DNA of 64,000 bases from DAOTWY01 sp003696565 (GCA_034435635.1 DAOTWY010000083.1:1-64000); one strand, 5' to 3'; counted from the stretch's first letter, positions 1 to 8,929 are shown. Notes: generated by a model from the letters alone, not told the origin. Translations and numbers: made by a program.

Positions 1-2219
1 TTGACCACACCCTTGACACCGTTCGGGTCCCAGGGTCCACCTTTTTCCCAATCAAATGCAAACATCAAATATGCACGAACGGTATCCGCACCGTAAATTG
101 CCACCAACTCATCTGGGTTGACCACGTTGCCCTTGCTTTTAGACATCCGTTGAACTTCCAGATGATGCTTTAATTGATTAACAGTGTTCTCCCCCTCAAT
201 GCTGGGGATAATGATCTCCGCGCCATCAATAACTTCCACAATCCGATTTACGCCTGCCATATTGACATGTAGCACGTTTTCAACACGGCGCATAATTTCA
301 CCGAACACGCCATCAAATCCGGCGGGCACCGCACTGATTTTTTCGATCACTTCTACACGATCGGCAAACAGCTTATCCCCCTCATAACGCCCGGTCGCCA
401 TGATGATGTCTCCAGGGCGTTCTGCACCTAAAACTTGCCCCTGATTACGTAGCAACAACATTGGCTCACCGATCAAGAGTTCCTCTGGATCACGACCATG
501 CTGCTTCATAATCTCGATGGCTTCATCAAATACACCCAAATCACGTATCGCTTTGGTAAACCAGCGAGTATACAGCAGATGCATAGTGGCATGTTCAGCC
601 CCGCCTGTATACACATCTACCGGCAACCAATAAGCGGCTTCTTCTGGGTCAAAAGCACCTTGATCATAATTGGGACTTAAATAACGATAGTGATACCACG
701 ATGAACACATGAACGTATCCATTGTGTCTGTTTCGCGCTCTGCTGGGTTGCCATCTGAGTCAACCGTTTTGATAAATGGCTCATAATACTTCAATGGGCT
801 TTGCCCAGTTGGCTTAAAGTCTACATCTTGTGGATGTATCACTGGCAAATCTTCCATTGGCACGGTCTCGATTGTTCCATCTTGCCGGTAGATAATCGGA
901 ATGGGTGAACCCCAATACCGCTGCCGGCTAATCAGCCAATCCCGCAGACGATAATTGACTGTTCCTTTACCAAATCCCTGCGCTTCTAGCCAGTTAATGA
1001 CGGCATCGATTGCTGGATTCTTGCGTCCTTTATCATCGGTCACTAATGTGCCATCAAACTGCCCACTGTTGACCATGACCCCAGCCCCAACATAAGCCTC
1101 TGTTATGGTTTCGCCGTCTAAGGATTGTCCTTCCGGCTGGATGACGACCCGCACGTTTAACCCAAATTTGCGTGCAAATTCAAAATCACGCTGATCATGT
1201 GCGGGAACAGCCATAATCGCACCTGTTCCATATGTCACCATAACATAATCTGCAATCCAAATCGGAATGCGTTCCTGATTAACTGGATTAATGGCATATG
1301 CGCCGGTGAATACGCCGGTTTTCTCTCGATCTGTGGCGGTGCGCTCAATTTCTGTGGCAGTCGCAGCTTGTGCTTTGTATTCCTCAACGATCTGCTTTTG
1401 CTCCAGCGTGGTAATTTTATCCACCAAGTGATGCTCCGGTGCCAACACCATAAAGGTTGCACCCCACAGCGTATCTGGACGGGTTGTATAGATTTCTATG
1501 GATTCGCCGCTTTCCGTCTTGAAGATGACCGATGCGCCTTCACTCCGCCCGATCCAGTTGGTTTGCATGATCTTCACCGGTTCGGGCCAATCCAGATGCT
1601 CAAAATTCAACATCTCCTCAGCATATCGTCTATACCGGAAAAACCACTGAGTCATCATCTTCTGAATCACAGGCTGACCTAAGCGTTCATCTTTTCCATC
1701 AACAACTTGCTCGTTTGCCAGCACGGTTTGCAACGCCTCAGACCAGTTGACCAATGCCTCACCACGATACGCTAAGTCGTTTTCATAAAAAATCTTGAAG
1801 AACCATTGTGTCCATTTGTAGTAAGAGGGATCACAGCTGATAATTTCTCGTTCCCAGTCAAACATTGCGCCCATGCTTTTGAGCTGTTTGCGCATGTTTT
1901 CAATGTTTGCATAAGTCCATTTGGCGGGATGAATGTTTTTCTGGATGGCTGCGTTTTCTGCTGGTAACCCAAATGCATCAAAGCCCATTGGGAACAACAC
2001 ATTGTATCCGCGCATCCGCATAAAGCGCGCTCTCGCATCTGACGGAGTCATAGCGAACCAGTGACCAATATGCAGGTCACCGCTTGGGTAGGGCAACATG
2101 GTTAGCGCATAATGTTTGGGTTTGCTCCAGTCAACTTTGGCACGATATAACTGAGTTTCTTCCCACTTCTGTTGCCATTTTTTCTCAACAATTTGCGGGT
2201 TATATGGGTCATAAGACAT
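1..2219 (-). CDS. leuS: Leucyl-tRNA synthetase (C-terminal end beyond the window)
   Basis: Class I aminoacyl-tRNA synthetase charging tRNA-Leu with leucine in the cytoplasm. Translation from ATG at 2219 gives the HIGH signature as HIGH at residues 50-53, inside a PYPSG-x-LHIGH context typical of LeuRS, and the second ATP motif reads MSKSKGNVV at about residues 692-700 (around position 146). The intervening region includes the CP1 editing insertion, judged by length. The 739 codons present cover the catalytic core; only the anticodon-binding and C-terminal part lies outside the window. RBS AGGAGA lies just upstream of the start. About 270 bases separate it from the thioesterase gene upstream, with a possible leader ORF at 2376-2420. 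Identification is firm. Confidence 0.97.
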   Translation of the reverse strand, partial: MSYDPYNPQIVEKKWQQKWEETQLYRAKVDWSKPKHYALTMLPYPSGDLHIGHWFAMTPSDARARFMRMRGYNVLFPMGFDAFGLPAENAAIQKNIHPAKWTYANIENMRKQLKSMGAMFDWEREIISCDPSYYKWTQWFFKIFYENDLAYRGEALVNWSEALQTVLANEQVVDGKDERLGQPVIQKMMTQWFFRYRRYAEEMLNFEHLDWPEPVKIMQTNWIGRSEGASVIFKTESGESIEIYTTRPDTLWGATFMVLAPEHHLVDKITTLEQKQIVEEYKAQAATATEIERTATDREKTGVFTGAYAINPVNQERIPIWIADYVMVTYGTGAIMAVPAHDQRDFEFARKFGLNVRVVIQPEGQSLDGETITEAYVGAGVMVNSGQFDGTLVTDDKGRKNPAIDAVINWLEAQGFGKGTVNYRLRDWLISRQRYWGSPIPIIYRQDGTIETVPMEDLPVIHPQDVDFKPTGQSPLKYYEPFIKTVDSDGNPAERETDTMDTFMCSSWYHYRYLSPNYDQGAFDPEEAAYWLPVDVYTGGAEHATMHLLYTRWFTKAIRDLGVFDEAIEIMKQHGRDPEELLIGEPMLLLRNQGQVLGAERPGDIIMATGRYEGDKLFADRVEVIEKISAVPAGFDGVFGEIMRRVENVLHVNMAGVNRIVEVIDGAEIIIPSIEGENTVNQLKHHLEVQRMSKSKGNVVNPDELVAIYGADTVRAYLMFAFDWEKGGPWDPNGVKGVV

Positions 2220-2375
2220 GATGTCACTTCTCCTAAAGATGGATATGTTAAGCAAATATTATGCAATGGATATGCAATCCGGTTAAGTCACTGACTGACT
2301 TATTGGATACATCATTCAAACAGATATGATAGTGGTTGAGGAGAAGGAGATTAGGCGGGGCGCGGCGATAGACCG

Positions 2376-2420
2376 CTACATAAGAGAAGAGCGAATGACC
2401 TCAGCATTCGGGTTAATCAT
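2376..2420 (-). CDS. Possible 14-codon leader peptide upstream of leuS
   Basis: On the minus strand an ATG at 2420 is preceded by GAGGAGA at 2435-2429 with an 8-base spacing, which is as good a ribosome binding site as any in the window. The ORF encodes MINPNAEVIRSSLM and stops at TAG (2376-2378), 156 bases before the leuS start. A small inverted repeat (2392-2410) overlaps it. It has only one leucine codon, so classical leucine attenuation is not evident. It may be a translated leader or a chance ORF. I recognise no homologue. Confidence 0.3.
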   Translation of the reverse strand: MINPNAEVIRSSLM

Positions 2421-2493
2421 AGGGGAAATCTCCTCATAAATGACAATTTGCGATAACAATAAGATACACGGGTTTCTTAGTTTTGTAAACGCT

Positions 2494-2979
2494 TTATTTA
2501 TGCCCAGCGTGCGTTAAACGGGATTGAATCCGCACGGCAACCACTTCTCCACGCACTGTTTCTAGCTCACTAGCATAGATTGAACATTGTACGATTGCTT
2601 TCCGTTCGGTTAGTTGCAGGATATGCGCTTTCAAGACTAATTCTTGATTGGTTGGTGTGGGTTTAAGGTAAGTGACATTCAGGTTGCCCGTCACACAAGT
2701 GATTTCTGGGGCTGTATCTGGGGTACGTCCTTCTCTATCATACATCGCTGCAATGGCTGTGCCAATGCTGTGGCAATCAATTAAGCTAGCCAGTAAACCG
2801 CCATAAATCGCACCAGGGAAGGCAGTATGCTCTTCACGCGGGGAAAAACGACAGATACCAAATTCACCATCCCAATATGTTTTGATATGTAATCCTTTGG
2901 GGTTATTTCGCCCACAGCCATAACAAATTGCGGCATCGTCGTTGTAATAATCCTGGATTGGTTTTTCAAATTTTGTCAA
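2494..2979 (-). CDS. PaaI-type hotdog-fold thioesterase
   Basis: 161-residue protein of the acyl-CoA thioesterase (4HBT/PaaI-like) hotdog superfamily, expected to hydrolyse a thioester bond of an acyl-CoA. Visible signs are the N-terminal CYGCG motif (residues 19-23) followed by NPKGLH, common in this subfamily, the hotdog helix with GGLLASLID (Asp68), and the alternating beta strands after residue 90. Length is normal for a single hotdog domain. It is the last gene of a three-gene minus-strand operon, starting only 2 bases after the ammonia-lyase stop codon. The substrate cannot be deduced from the sequence. Confidence 0.85.
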   Translation of the reverse strand: MTKFEKPIQDYYNDDAAICYGCGRNNPKGLHIKTYWDGEFGICRFSPREEHTAFPGAIYGGLLASLIDCHSIGTAIAAMYDREGRTPDTAPEITCVTGNLNVTYLKPTPTNQELVLKAHILQLTERKAIVQCSIYASELETVRGEVVAVRIQSRLTHAGHK

Positions 2980-2981
2980 AA

Positions 2982-3944
2982 TTAAGCCTCTCCTTCCGTC
3001 AAGATCATGTTCACTGTCTGCGCGTCGATATTCCCACCACTGATAATGACCCCGACTTTTTTCCCTCGTGCATCCACTGTGCCACTCAATAACGCCGCTA
3101 ATCCCAATGCACCGGATGGCTCAATCACTAATTTCAGCCGATAAAATGCGAAGCGTACCGCCTCTTTGATGGCACCTTCTGTGACTGTCTGCATATCATC
3201 GACGTATCGTAGCACCAATGGAAACGTGATCGCGCCAAGTGAGGGCGTGCGTGTGCCGTCTGCAATGGTGGGGGGATTATGAACAGTGTGCAGCGTTTTG
3301 GTATGGAAAGAGCGTGTTGCGTCATCAGCTAATTCCGGCTCAATACCGATGACTTGTGTGTGGGGGTTCATACCCTTTGCAGCAATTGCACAACCGCTTA
3401 ATAAACCGCCCCCACCACAACAAACCAGCAGCATATCTAAATCTGGATGATCTTGATATAACTCAAATGCGGATGTTCCTTGCCCAGCGATGACATGCTC
3501 ATGGTCATAAGGTGGGATAAGTGTATAACCATGTTCTGCCGCTAATGTTTGTGCTAATGCTTCGCGGGTGGTTTCTTCTGGTTCATAGTCAATAACTTCC
3601 GCGCCGTATCCGACTGTTGCTGCACGCTTAATTTTGGGGGCATTATTGGGCATAACGATCACGGTTTTAACGTTCAAAAGCCGCCCAACCAACGCAACAG
3701 CTTGAGCGTGATTACCAGATGAAAACGTTAAAACACCCCGCGCGCGTTCTTCCGCCGTTAACCGACTAATAGCGTTATAGGCACCACGAAATTTAAACGC
3801 ACCCACTCGCTGAAAATTTTCACATTTTAGATACACCTGTGCCCCAGTTAGCGCGTTCAGCGTCCTGGATTGCATGACCGGTGTGCGGTTGGCTATTCCT
3901 TTTAAATGTTGTGCTGCCGCTTGAATATCATCAAATGAGACCAT
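2982..3944 (-). CDS. PLP-dependent serine/threonine-type ammonia-lyase
   Basis: Fold-type II PLP enzyme of 320 residues. The PLP lysine is Lys51 in the GAFKFRGA motif, and the phosphate-binding glycine loop CCGGGGLLSG lies near residue 176. The protein ends after the catalytic domain and has no ACT-like regulatory domain, so it resembles catabolic threonine dehydratase, serine racemase and threo-3-hydroxyaspartate ammonia-lyase rather than biosynthetic IlvA. Its start overlaps the response regulator stop by one base (TAATG), and the thioesterase follows after 2 bases. The class is secure; the exact substrate (threonine, serine or hydroxyaspartate) is open. Confidence 0.88.
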   Translation of the reverse strand: MVSFDDIQAAAQHLKGIANRTPVMQSRTLNALTGAQVYLKCENFQRVGAFKFRGAYNAISRLTAEERARGVLTFSSGNHAQAVALVGRLLNVKTVIVMPNNAPKIKRAATVGYGAEVIDYEPEETTREALAQTLAAEHGYTLIPPYDHEHVIAGQGTSAFELYQDHPDLDMLLVCCGGGGLLSGCAIAAKGMNPHTQVIGIEPELADDATRSFHTKTLHTVHNPPTIADGTRTPSLGAITFPLVLRYVDDMQTVTEGAIKEAVRFAFYRLKLVIEPSGALGLAALLSGTVDARGKKVGVIISGGNIDAQTVNMILTEGEA

Positions 3945-4324
3945 TACTTTCCTTTTCTGGCGTTAATCAGGCGTTTGAGCATGACAATTAATTCGTATGG
4001 ATCGGCTGGCTTTAAGATAACCAAATCAGCTGCGTTTGATTCTGGCATGTTAGCAATCGCTGGCTGGGATGTGTGTAAAATAATCGGCGTATCCTGAAAG
4101 CGTTTTTTCTTGCGCATTGCTTGTAAAATATCCATACCATTGATACCACCTGGTAATTCCACATCTAAAATAACGGCATCAGGCATCACATCCCGCAGGA
4201 TGCGGATTGCACCTAATCCGTCTTCAGCTTCAAGTGCGACCATATCATGTTTATTGATGATCCCTGCTAATGCTTCGCGCATATTGGGATGATCTTCTAC
4301 AATAAGTATGGATGGTTTTGCCAT
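3944..4324 (-). CDS. Receiver-domain-only response regulator
   Basis: 126-residue CheY-like receiver with no output domain. Acidic pocket Glu10/Asp11, phosphoacceptor Asp54 in ILDVELPGG, Thr85 and Lys105 (LKP) are all present, so it should accept a phosphoryl group from a histidine kinase and signal by protein contact. No kinase gene is adjacent. It heads the minus-strand operon with the ammonia-lyase (one-base TAATG overlap), and is divergent from the MerR-like regulator at 4428. RBS GAGGT precedes the ATG at 4324. The partner and output are unknown; pairing with the kinase at 12970 is only a possibility. Confidence 0.92.
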   Translation of the reverse strand: MAKPSILIVEDHPNMREALAGIINKHDMVALEAEDGLGAIRILRDVMPDAVILDVELPGGINGMDILQAMRKKKRFQDTPIILHTSQPAIANMPESNAADLVILKPADPYELIVMLKRLINARKGK

Positions 4325-4427
4325 GTGAATACCTCGACCATATAATCTTTTGCCTATTGTAGCATCAATGCCGCGCCCCCTGCTAAAAGTTTTGATATAA
4401 TATTTGATTAACAGAGAGGTGAAAAAA

Positions 4428-5048
4428 ATGAGTCAAGATAGTTCTGACTGGGTTAGTTTAAGACGTGCAGCGGAGATTTTAGGCGTACATCCTGCCACGG
4501 TGCGTAATTGGGCAGATAGAGGGGAAATCACATCCCGCCGAACACCAGGTGGGCATCGCCGTTTTTTGAAGTCCGATTTATTGCAACATATTGAGCGTGA
4601 GGACGATATTCAACCGATCGAGGTTCAGGTCATTATTCAAAACGCCCTCGGTCAAACACGCATGGAGATTGGGGATGGTAATTTAGAAGACTTGCCCTGG
4701 TATGCTGCCATGAGCGAAAAAACACGTCATGCCATGCGTGCTAAAGGGCGTAAATTCCTGGAGGCATTGCGCGTTTATTTAGCCAGTGGTGCGCCAGATG
4801 AAAAACTTTCGGACGCGATCCGATTAGGGGAAGAATACGCGGTTGTTTTAGTGCAAGACGGCTTAACCTTGCCTCAGGCGATGCGTGGCTTTTTTTATTT
4901 TAGCGAGTTTGTTGTTAATTCTATCCTCACCTGGTCAGAGATTACCCCCCCCCGCAATACATCTGAATGGGCGACACTTTTGCGTTATGTTAATAATTTT
5001 ATGAATGTCATGCTGCTTTCTCTGGTAGAATACTACGAGGAAGAGTAA
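4428..5048 (+). CDS. MerR-like HTH transcriptional regulator with C-terminal helical domain
   Basis: 206-residue protein whose N-terminus (residues 9-52) is an excisionase/MerR-type winged helix: a RRAAEILGV helix, HPATVRNWADRGEI recognition helix, then TPGGHRRF wing. The remainder (about 95-200) is all-helical and recalls the RsbRD-like N-terminal helical domain of kinases and STAS regulators, which may bind a ligand or partner. I chose ATG 4428 because GAGAGGTG sits 7 bases upstream; an ATG at 4404 is in frame but lacks an RBS. dprA follows with a 2-base gap, so the two are probably co-transcribed. DNA-binding is likely, target unknown. Confidence 0.82.
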   Translation: MSQDSSDWVSLRRAAEILGVHPATVRNWADRGEITSRRTPGGHRRFLKSDLLQHIEREDDIQPIEVQVIIQNALGQTRMEIGDGNLEDLPWYAAMSEKTRHAMRAKGRKFLEALRVYLASGAPDEKLSDAIRLGEEYAVVLVQDGLTLPQAMRGFFYFSEFVVNSILTWSEITPPRNTSEWATLLRYVNNFMNVMLLSLVEYYEEE

Positions 5049-5050
5049 TC

Positions 5051-5890
5051 GTGTATGATCCGCGTTGGGTGGCTCTCAGTCTGTGCTTAGGTGGTAAAAC
5101 ATTTCATGCACTTTTAACACATTTTCAGCAGGATTTGGACGCTGTTTTTGCTGCTGATGAAGCTACACTGAGGCAGGTGCGCGGTATTGGTCTAAAGACC
5201 GCCCATGCTATTCTCAAACTGGATTTAAACCAAATTGCTCGCCGCATTGAACATTGGATGTCTTATGGGGTACAAATTGTCACCTGGCATGATCCCCTTT
5301 ATCCACGCCGCTTAAAGGCATTAGAAGACGCTCCACCCACACTTTTTTACCTTGGAACACTTGCTGCTGTTGATCAACATCCAGCATATGCTGTTGTTGG
5401 TACTCGCAGTCCGTCATCAGTTGCTGCTGTACAAGCTGCCCAAATAGGTGGGGTGCTTGCTCATCGTGGTGATATTGTTGTCAGTGGATTAGCGTTAGGG
5501 GTGGATAAACTTGCTCATACAGGCGCATTATCTGTTCAGCAAGGCTTAACTTGTGCTGTTTTAGGTAGCGGCATACTCAACGTTTATCCGCAGCAAAATC
5601 AAGCATTGGCACAAGCTATTATTAGCCGAAATGGGGCATTGATTTGTGAAGTCGCACCAGATGCCCCTGTTAGCACCCCTGGGCTTGTAGCACGTAATCG
5701 TTTGATTATCGGCATGAGCCAAGCTTTGATTGTGGTAGAAACAGGTATTGAGGGTGGAGCGATGCATACTGTTCGCTTTGCTAAGCAGCAAAACAAGCCT
5801 ATTTATACTTTGCCACTACAAGCTTCTGGTAATCAGGCGATTTTAAACGATGGCGGCTTAGATATAAGCCTGCTTTACGAACATCAATAG
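5051..5890 (+). CDS. dprA: DNA-processing protein DprA/Smf
   Basis: DprA protects incoming single-stranded DNA and loads RecA during natural transformation. The 279-residue product shows an N-terminal helix-hairpin-helix (VRGIGLKTAHAI, residues 43-54) and the Rossmann-like DprA core with AVVGTRSPSS (about 114-123), SGLALGVDKLAHTGAL (145-160), a GSGILNVYP loop and RNRLIIGMS. The C-terminal winged helix found in many relatives is absent. Start is GTG at 5051, with GAGGAAG located in the end of the preceding gene. The linked HTH gene suggests co-regulation. No other competence genes are in the window, and recO at 37266 is far away. Confidence 0.93.
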   Translation: MYDPRWVALSLCLGGKTFHALLTHFQQDLDAVFAADEATLRQVRGIGLKTAHAILKLDLNQIARRIEHWMSYGVQIVTWHDPLYPRRLKALEDAPPTLFYLGTLAAVDQHPAYAVVGTRSPSSVAAVQAAQIGGVLAHRGDIVVSGLALGVDKLAHTGALSVQQGLTCAVLGSGILNVYPQQNQALAQAIISRNGALICEVAPDAPVSTPGLVARNRLIIGMSQALIVVETGIEGGAMHTVRFAKQQNKPIYTLPLQASGNQAILNDGGLDISLLYEHQ

Positions 5891-5947
5891 TAATCATTTT
5901 TCCCACTTTATCCCGCGTGACCCTATTCACCTTTTGACTATTTGCTC

Positions 5948-6010
5948 TATAATATCAGTATGAGTAAACCAAAATTATTAAAACGTCACCAATCCTTAAA
6001 CGCCCTGTAG
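5948..6010 (+). promoter_or_regulatory. TATAAT box and possible leaderless 16-codon ORF before prfA
   Basis: A perfect TATAAT lies at 5948-5953. An ATG at 5960, at the distance expected for a transcription start, opens a 16-codon ORF (MSKPKLLKRHQSLNAL, stop TAG 6008-6010). There is no TTGACA at the right spacing: TTGACT at 5934-5939 is only 8 bases away. The ORF is basic and has no RBS, so it would have to be leaderless. It could be a regulatory peptide, a remnant, or chance. prfA starts 89 bases downstream. Confidence 0.3.
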
Positions 6011-6099
6011 CGGTGCATTCTGCGTAATTTTCTTACTCTATTGGATTTTCGCTTTTTTCTGCTTGTCAACTAATAAATGATATTAAATGAGGTTGCCCC

Positions 6100-7167
6100 A
6101 TGTTTGATAAACTGGCGAGCATTGAAGCTCGTTATGAAGAATTAGATCGCCTATTAGCGGACCCAGACGTGACCGCTAACTATGAAAACGTTGTCAAATA
6201 TTCTAAGGAACGTGCTGAAATTGAAGAAGTTGTTGTTGCATATCGTCAATATCAAGCGATGAAACGCGAATTAGCGGATGCAAAAGAGCTTTTTCAAATG
6301 GAAGATGATCCTGAAATGCGGGAAATGGCACGCACGGAGATAAACAAACTAGAACAAGACATTGAAGAGATGGAAGAAAAGCTCAAATTGATGCTTTTGC
6401 CAAAAGACTCGCGTGATGAAAAGAATATCATCATGGAAATTCGTGCAGGTGCCGGTGGGGATGAAGCTGCGCTTTTTGCCGCTGATTTATTCCGCATGTA
6501 TACCCGCTACGCCGAAGGGCGGGGTTGGAAAGTTGAAGTGATTTCAGAAAATGAGATCGGTGGCGGCGGCTATAAGCGGATCGAATTTGAAATTAAAGGT
6601 AAAGGGGCTTTCAGCCGCTTAAAATATGAGGGTGGAACGCATCGTGTTCAGCGGGTTCCCGCCACAGAAAGCCAAGGACGTATTCACACCAGTACAGCAA
6701 CCGTTGCCGTCATGGCTGAATTAGAAGATATTGATGTCCAATTGGATATGAACGATGTCCGGGTGGATGTGTTCCGTAGTCAGGGGGCTGGTGGGCAATC
6801 TGTTAATACGACCGATTCTGCTGTTCGTATGACGCACATTCCAACTGGTATTGTTGTGGAATGCCAGGATGAACGCAGTCAATTGCAAAATCGTATTCGT
6901 GCCAAGCAGATTTTGCTCAATCGCCTGTATGAAATCGAACTAGAACGTCAACGTGCCGAGCAAGAGGCAACTCGCCGCTCACAAGTTGGGAGTGGTGACC
7001 GTGCAGAAAAAATACGCACCTATAACTACCCACAAAACCGTGTGACAGATCACCGGATAAACTTTACAAGTTATAATTTGCCTGCTGTGATGGACGGCGA
7101 CCTGGATGATTTTATTGATGCGCTAATTCTTGATGAGCAATCAGCGATGCTTTCTTCAGGAGCATAA
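6100..7167 (+). CDS. prfA: Peptide chain release factor 1
   Basis: RF1 recognises UAA and UAG in the ribosomal A site and triggers peptide release. At 355 residues it is full length. It has the N-terminal helical domain (1-105), the RF1-type recognition tripeptide PAT at 187-189 (in RVPATESQGR; RF2 would have SPF) and the universal GGQ at 231-233 (QGAGGQSVN). ATG 6100 is preceded by GAGG at 6089-6092. prmC, which methylates the GGQ glutamine, follows 24 bases downstream, the usual arrangement. Nothing unusual in the protein. Confidence 0.97.
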   Translation: MFDKLASIEARYEELDRLLADPDVTANYENVVKYSKERAEIEEVVVAYRQYQAMKRELADAKELFQMEDDPEMREMARTEINKLEQDIEEMEEKLKLMLLPKDSRDEKNIIMEIRAGAGGDEAALFAADLFRMYTRYAEGRGWKVEVISENEIGGGGYKRIEFEIKGKGAFSRLKYEGGTHRVQRVPATESQGRIHTSTATVAVMAELEDIDVQLDMNDVRVDVFRSQGAGGQSVNTTDSAVRMTHIPTGIVVECQDERSQLQNRIRAKQILLNRLYEIELERQRAEQEATRRSQVGSGDRAEKIRTYNYPQNRVTDHRINFTSYNLPAVMDGDLDDFIDALILDEQSAMLSSGA

Positions 7168-7191
7168 GCAAAAGAAACGTATTTTTATCTG

Positions 7192-8037
7192 ATGATGACC
7201 ATCCGACAAGCTTTAATAAATGCCAAAGCACGCATTAGCGCGGTTTCTTCTAGTCCCGGGCTGGATGCTCAACTTTTGCTGGCGGAAGTTATTGGGGAAA
7301 GCCGCGCTCATGTGATCGCTCATCCAGAACGTCAATTAACACCAGAGCAAGTTGCCCAGTATGATGCCTGGATTACTCGCCGCGCTGATGCTGAACCGGT
7401 CGCTTATATTCTGGGACGTAAGGCGTTTTATGATCGTGAATTTCTTGTCACTCCCGCTGTATTGATTCCGCGTCCAGAAACCGAGCATCTGCTGGAGGCT
7501 GCTCTGGAATTTGCGGCAGATCGTCCCTGTGTTGCAGTGGATGTGGGCACTGGAAGTGGGGCATTAGCTGTAACGTTTGCTGCAAATTGCCCACAGGCAA
7601 CAGTTTATGCAACAGATATTAGTCACCCAGCACTAGAAATTGCCAGGCAAAATGCTGAGGTGCACCACGTCAATGTGACCTTTCTTCAAGGGGATTTGTT
7701 GATGCCGTTGATCGAGCGTCAGATCGCGCTTGATCTGCTTATGGCGAATTTGCCTTATATTGCGTCAGATGATGTACCACAGTTGCTTGTCAGTCGCCAC
7801 GAGCCAATACTGGCTTTAGATGGTGGCGTAGAAGGTTTGGACTTAATCCGCCGCATTTTGGAACAATCACGTCATATTTTGAAGCCTGGTGCGCTCATAT
7901 TGTTAGAGATTGGTGCGGATCAGGGTGAAGCAGTGACACAACTAGCACAACAAATGCTAAGCCCACAACAAGTTTCTTTGATGAAAGACTACGCTGGGCA
8001 TGATCGCGTAGTAAAGATCACTATAAACAATGCGTGA
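7192..8037 (+). CDS. prmC: Release factor glutamine methyltransferase
   Basis: SAM-dependent N5-glutamine methyltransferase acting on the GGQ motif of release factors. The 281 residues include the N-terminal helical bundle, the SAM-binding loop VDVGTGSGAL (about 116-125), an acidic strand end (ATDIS), and the catalytic motif, which here reads NLPY (186-189) rather than the canonical NPPY. The gene order prfA-prmC supports the assignment. Two ATGs in tandem (7192 and 7195) could serve as start. The substituted proline does not remove the catalytic Asn or the stacking Tyr, so activity is still expected. Confidence 0.92.
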   Translation: MMTIRQALINAKARISAVSSSPGLDAQLLLAEVIGESRAHVIAHPERQLTPEQVAQYDAWITRRADAEPVAYILGRKAFYDREFLVTPAVLIPRPETEHLLEAALEFAADRPCVAVDVGTGSGALAVTFAANCPQATVYATDISHPALEIARQNAEVHHVNVTFLQGDLLMPLIERQIALDLLMANLPYIASDDVPQLLVSRHEPILALDGGVEGLDLIRRILEQSRHILKPGALILLEIGADQGEAVTQLAQQMLSPQQVSLMKDYAGHDRVVKITINNA

Positions 8038-8047
8038 ATCCATCTCC

Positions 8048-8115
8048 ATTGATGAGGCGATCAACGCTAGCATGTGGCTTGATCCCCGTGCTTAAGGGGC
8101 ATTATTTTATTTTAT
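8048..8115 (+). terminator. Weak terminator and repeat-like sequence after prmC
   Basis: CCCC (8084-8087) and GGGG (8096-8099) can form a short stem followed by a T-rich tail (ATTATTTTATTTTAT), a plausible but weak terminator for prfA-prmC. The stretch 8048-8096 resembles 12819-12868 (shared CCATTGATG, CTAGCA, TTGATCCC and TGCT blocks in the same order), so both may be copies of a decayed intergenic repeat. Confidence 0.4.
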
Positions 8116-8276
8116 CAATATCCGCCGTCTTCCGTATTCCAGCTTGATGCGCTTTGCGCATGGTTATAAGCATGTTATGATTTGTATTGTCCCGTGCAAA
8201 TAACGCTTTGTTATTCAGTGATGAATGTCGTAAACTCGGTTAGCAACTAATAACTAATGACTTAGGAAAAGATCTG

Positions 8277-8786
8277 ATGGATATAGCACGTCGTCGGACA
8301 ATTATTCGCATCATTTTGTTTGCGGTGATTATTGCAACAGTCCCGTTTTATATTTTGGGCTTTATCTTATTGGCGACTGCCTCTAATGATGATAACGGAG
8401 GTGGGAGCGTACAGCCTTTGGTCACTTCTACGCCATTAGGGGGGGGGATAACCCCCACGAACACGATCCCGCCTACCTTCACAGAGCGTCCTACTCGTAC
8501 ACCAATTGGCAACCTTGTGCCGACTCCAGGGCAATTTATTCCACCTATTATCCCAACCAACCCGCCCTTGCCAACCGTTACACCGGTTCTGATTCCAACT
8601 TCAACGCCAGCACCAACGCTTACACCCATTCCACAAGCGACAAATACACCATTACCAACTAACACACTTGCACCAACTAACACGCCATTACCAACCAATA
8701 CGCCACTGCCGCCACCAACCAACACATTGCTCCCACCACCGACCAACACACCGTCGCCATCACCGGAGGCAACTGCTGGCTTGTAG
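8277..8786 (+). CDS. Membrane-anchored Pro/Thr-rich protein
   Basis: 169 residues. One hydrophobic segment near the N-terminus (about residues 9-31, rich in Ile/Phe/Leu) is followed by an extracellular-type low-complexity region of TPT, TNTP and LPTNTP units running to the C-terminus, where (P)PPTNTL repeats are nearly in tandem. There is no recognisable folded domain. Such tails occur widely as linkers or surface stalks in Chloroflexota; here the stalk is the whole protein. Start is ATG 8277 after GGAAAAG. The opposite strand also stays open only because of the repetitive composition. Function unknown. Confidence 0.75.
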   Translation: MDIARRRTIIRIILFAVIIATVPFYILGFILLATASNDDNGGGSVQPLVTSTPLGGGITPTNTIPPTFTERPTRTPIGNLVPTPGQFIPPIIPTNPPLPTVTPVLIPTSTPAPTLTPIPQATNTPLPTNTLAPTNTPLPTNTPLPPPTNTLLPPPTNTPSPSPEATAGL

Positions 8787-8848
8787 GTAAACTGGCTAAT
8801 AATCACTTGATGGAATAAGTGCTCTTTATTAAATAAAAATCTGGGTGA

Positions 8849-8887
8849 AAGAGGGATGAATGATTACCATTCCTCTTTTATTTAATG
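8849..8887 (+). terminator. Rho-independent terminator
   Basis: AAGAGGGATG (8849-8858) pairs with CATTCCTCTT (8868-8877), ten base pairs with one G-T wobble, followed by TTTATTTAATG. It terminates the Pro/Thr-rich gene before the M42 operon. Confidence 0.7.
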
Positions 8888-8929
8888 TTATAATTATTTT
8901 CAACGTGTGAGATTCTAAGGAGACAATTC

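Noticed and set aside
1197..1682. 161-codon plus-strand ORF inside leuS
   Set aside because: It lies opposite a region with unmistakable LeuRS coding; the product is Cys/His-rich and has no domain character.
2220..2493. T-box riboswitch upstream of leuS
   Set aside because: The region lacks a recognisable T-box AGGGTGGNACCGCG element and a terminator with T-run on the minus strand.
5561..5796. Minus-strand ORFs inside dprA
   Set aside because: Shadows of a gene whose motifs are clear in the plus frame.
8580..8770. CRISPR-like repeat array
   Set aside because: The short near-repeats (ACCAACACGCCA type) code for TNTP units in frame and lack spacers.
8348..8806. 152-codon minus-strand ORF with GVLVG repeats
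   Set aside because: It is the antisense of the Pro/Thr-rich gene; the repeat composition keeps both strands open. The plus frame has an RBS and a TM helix.
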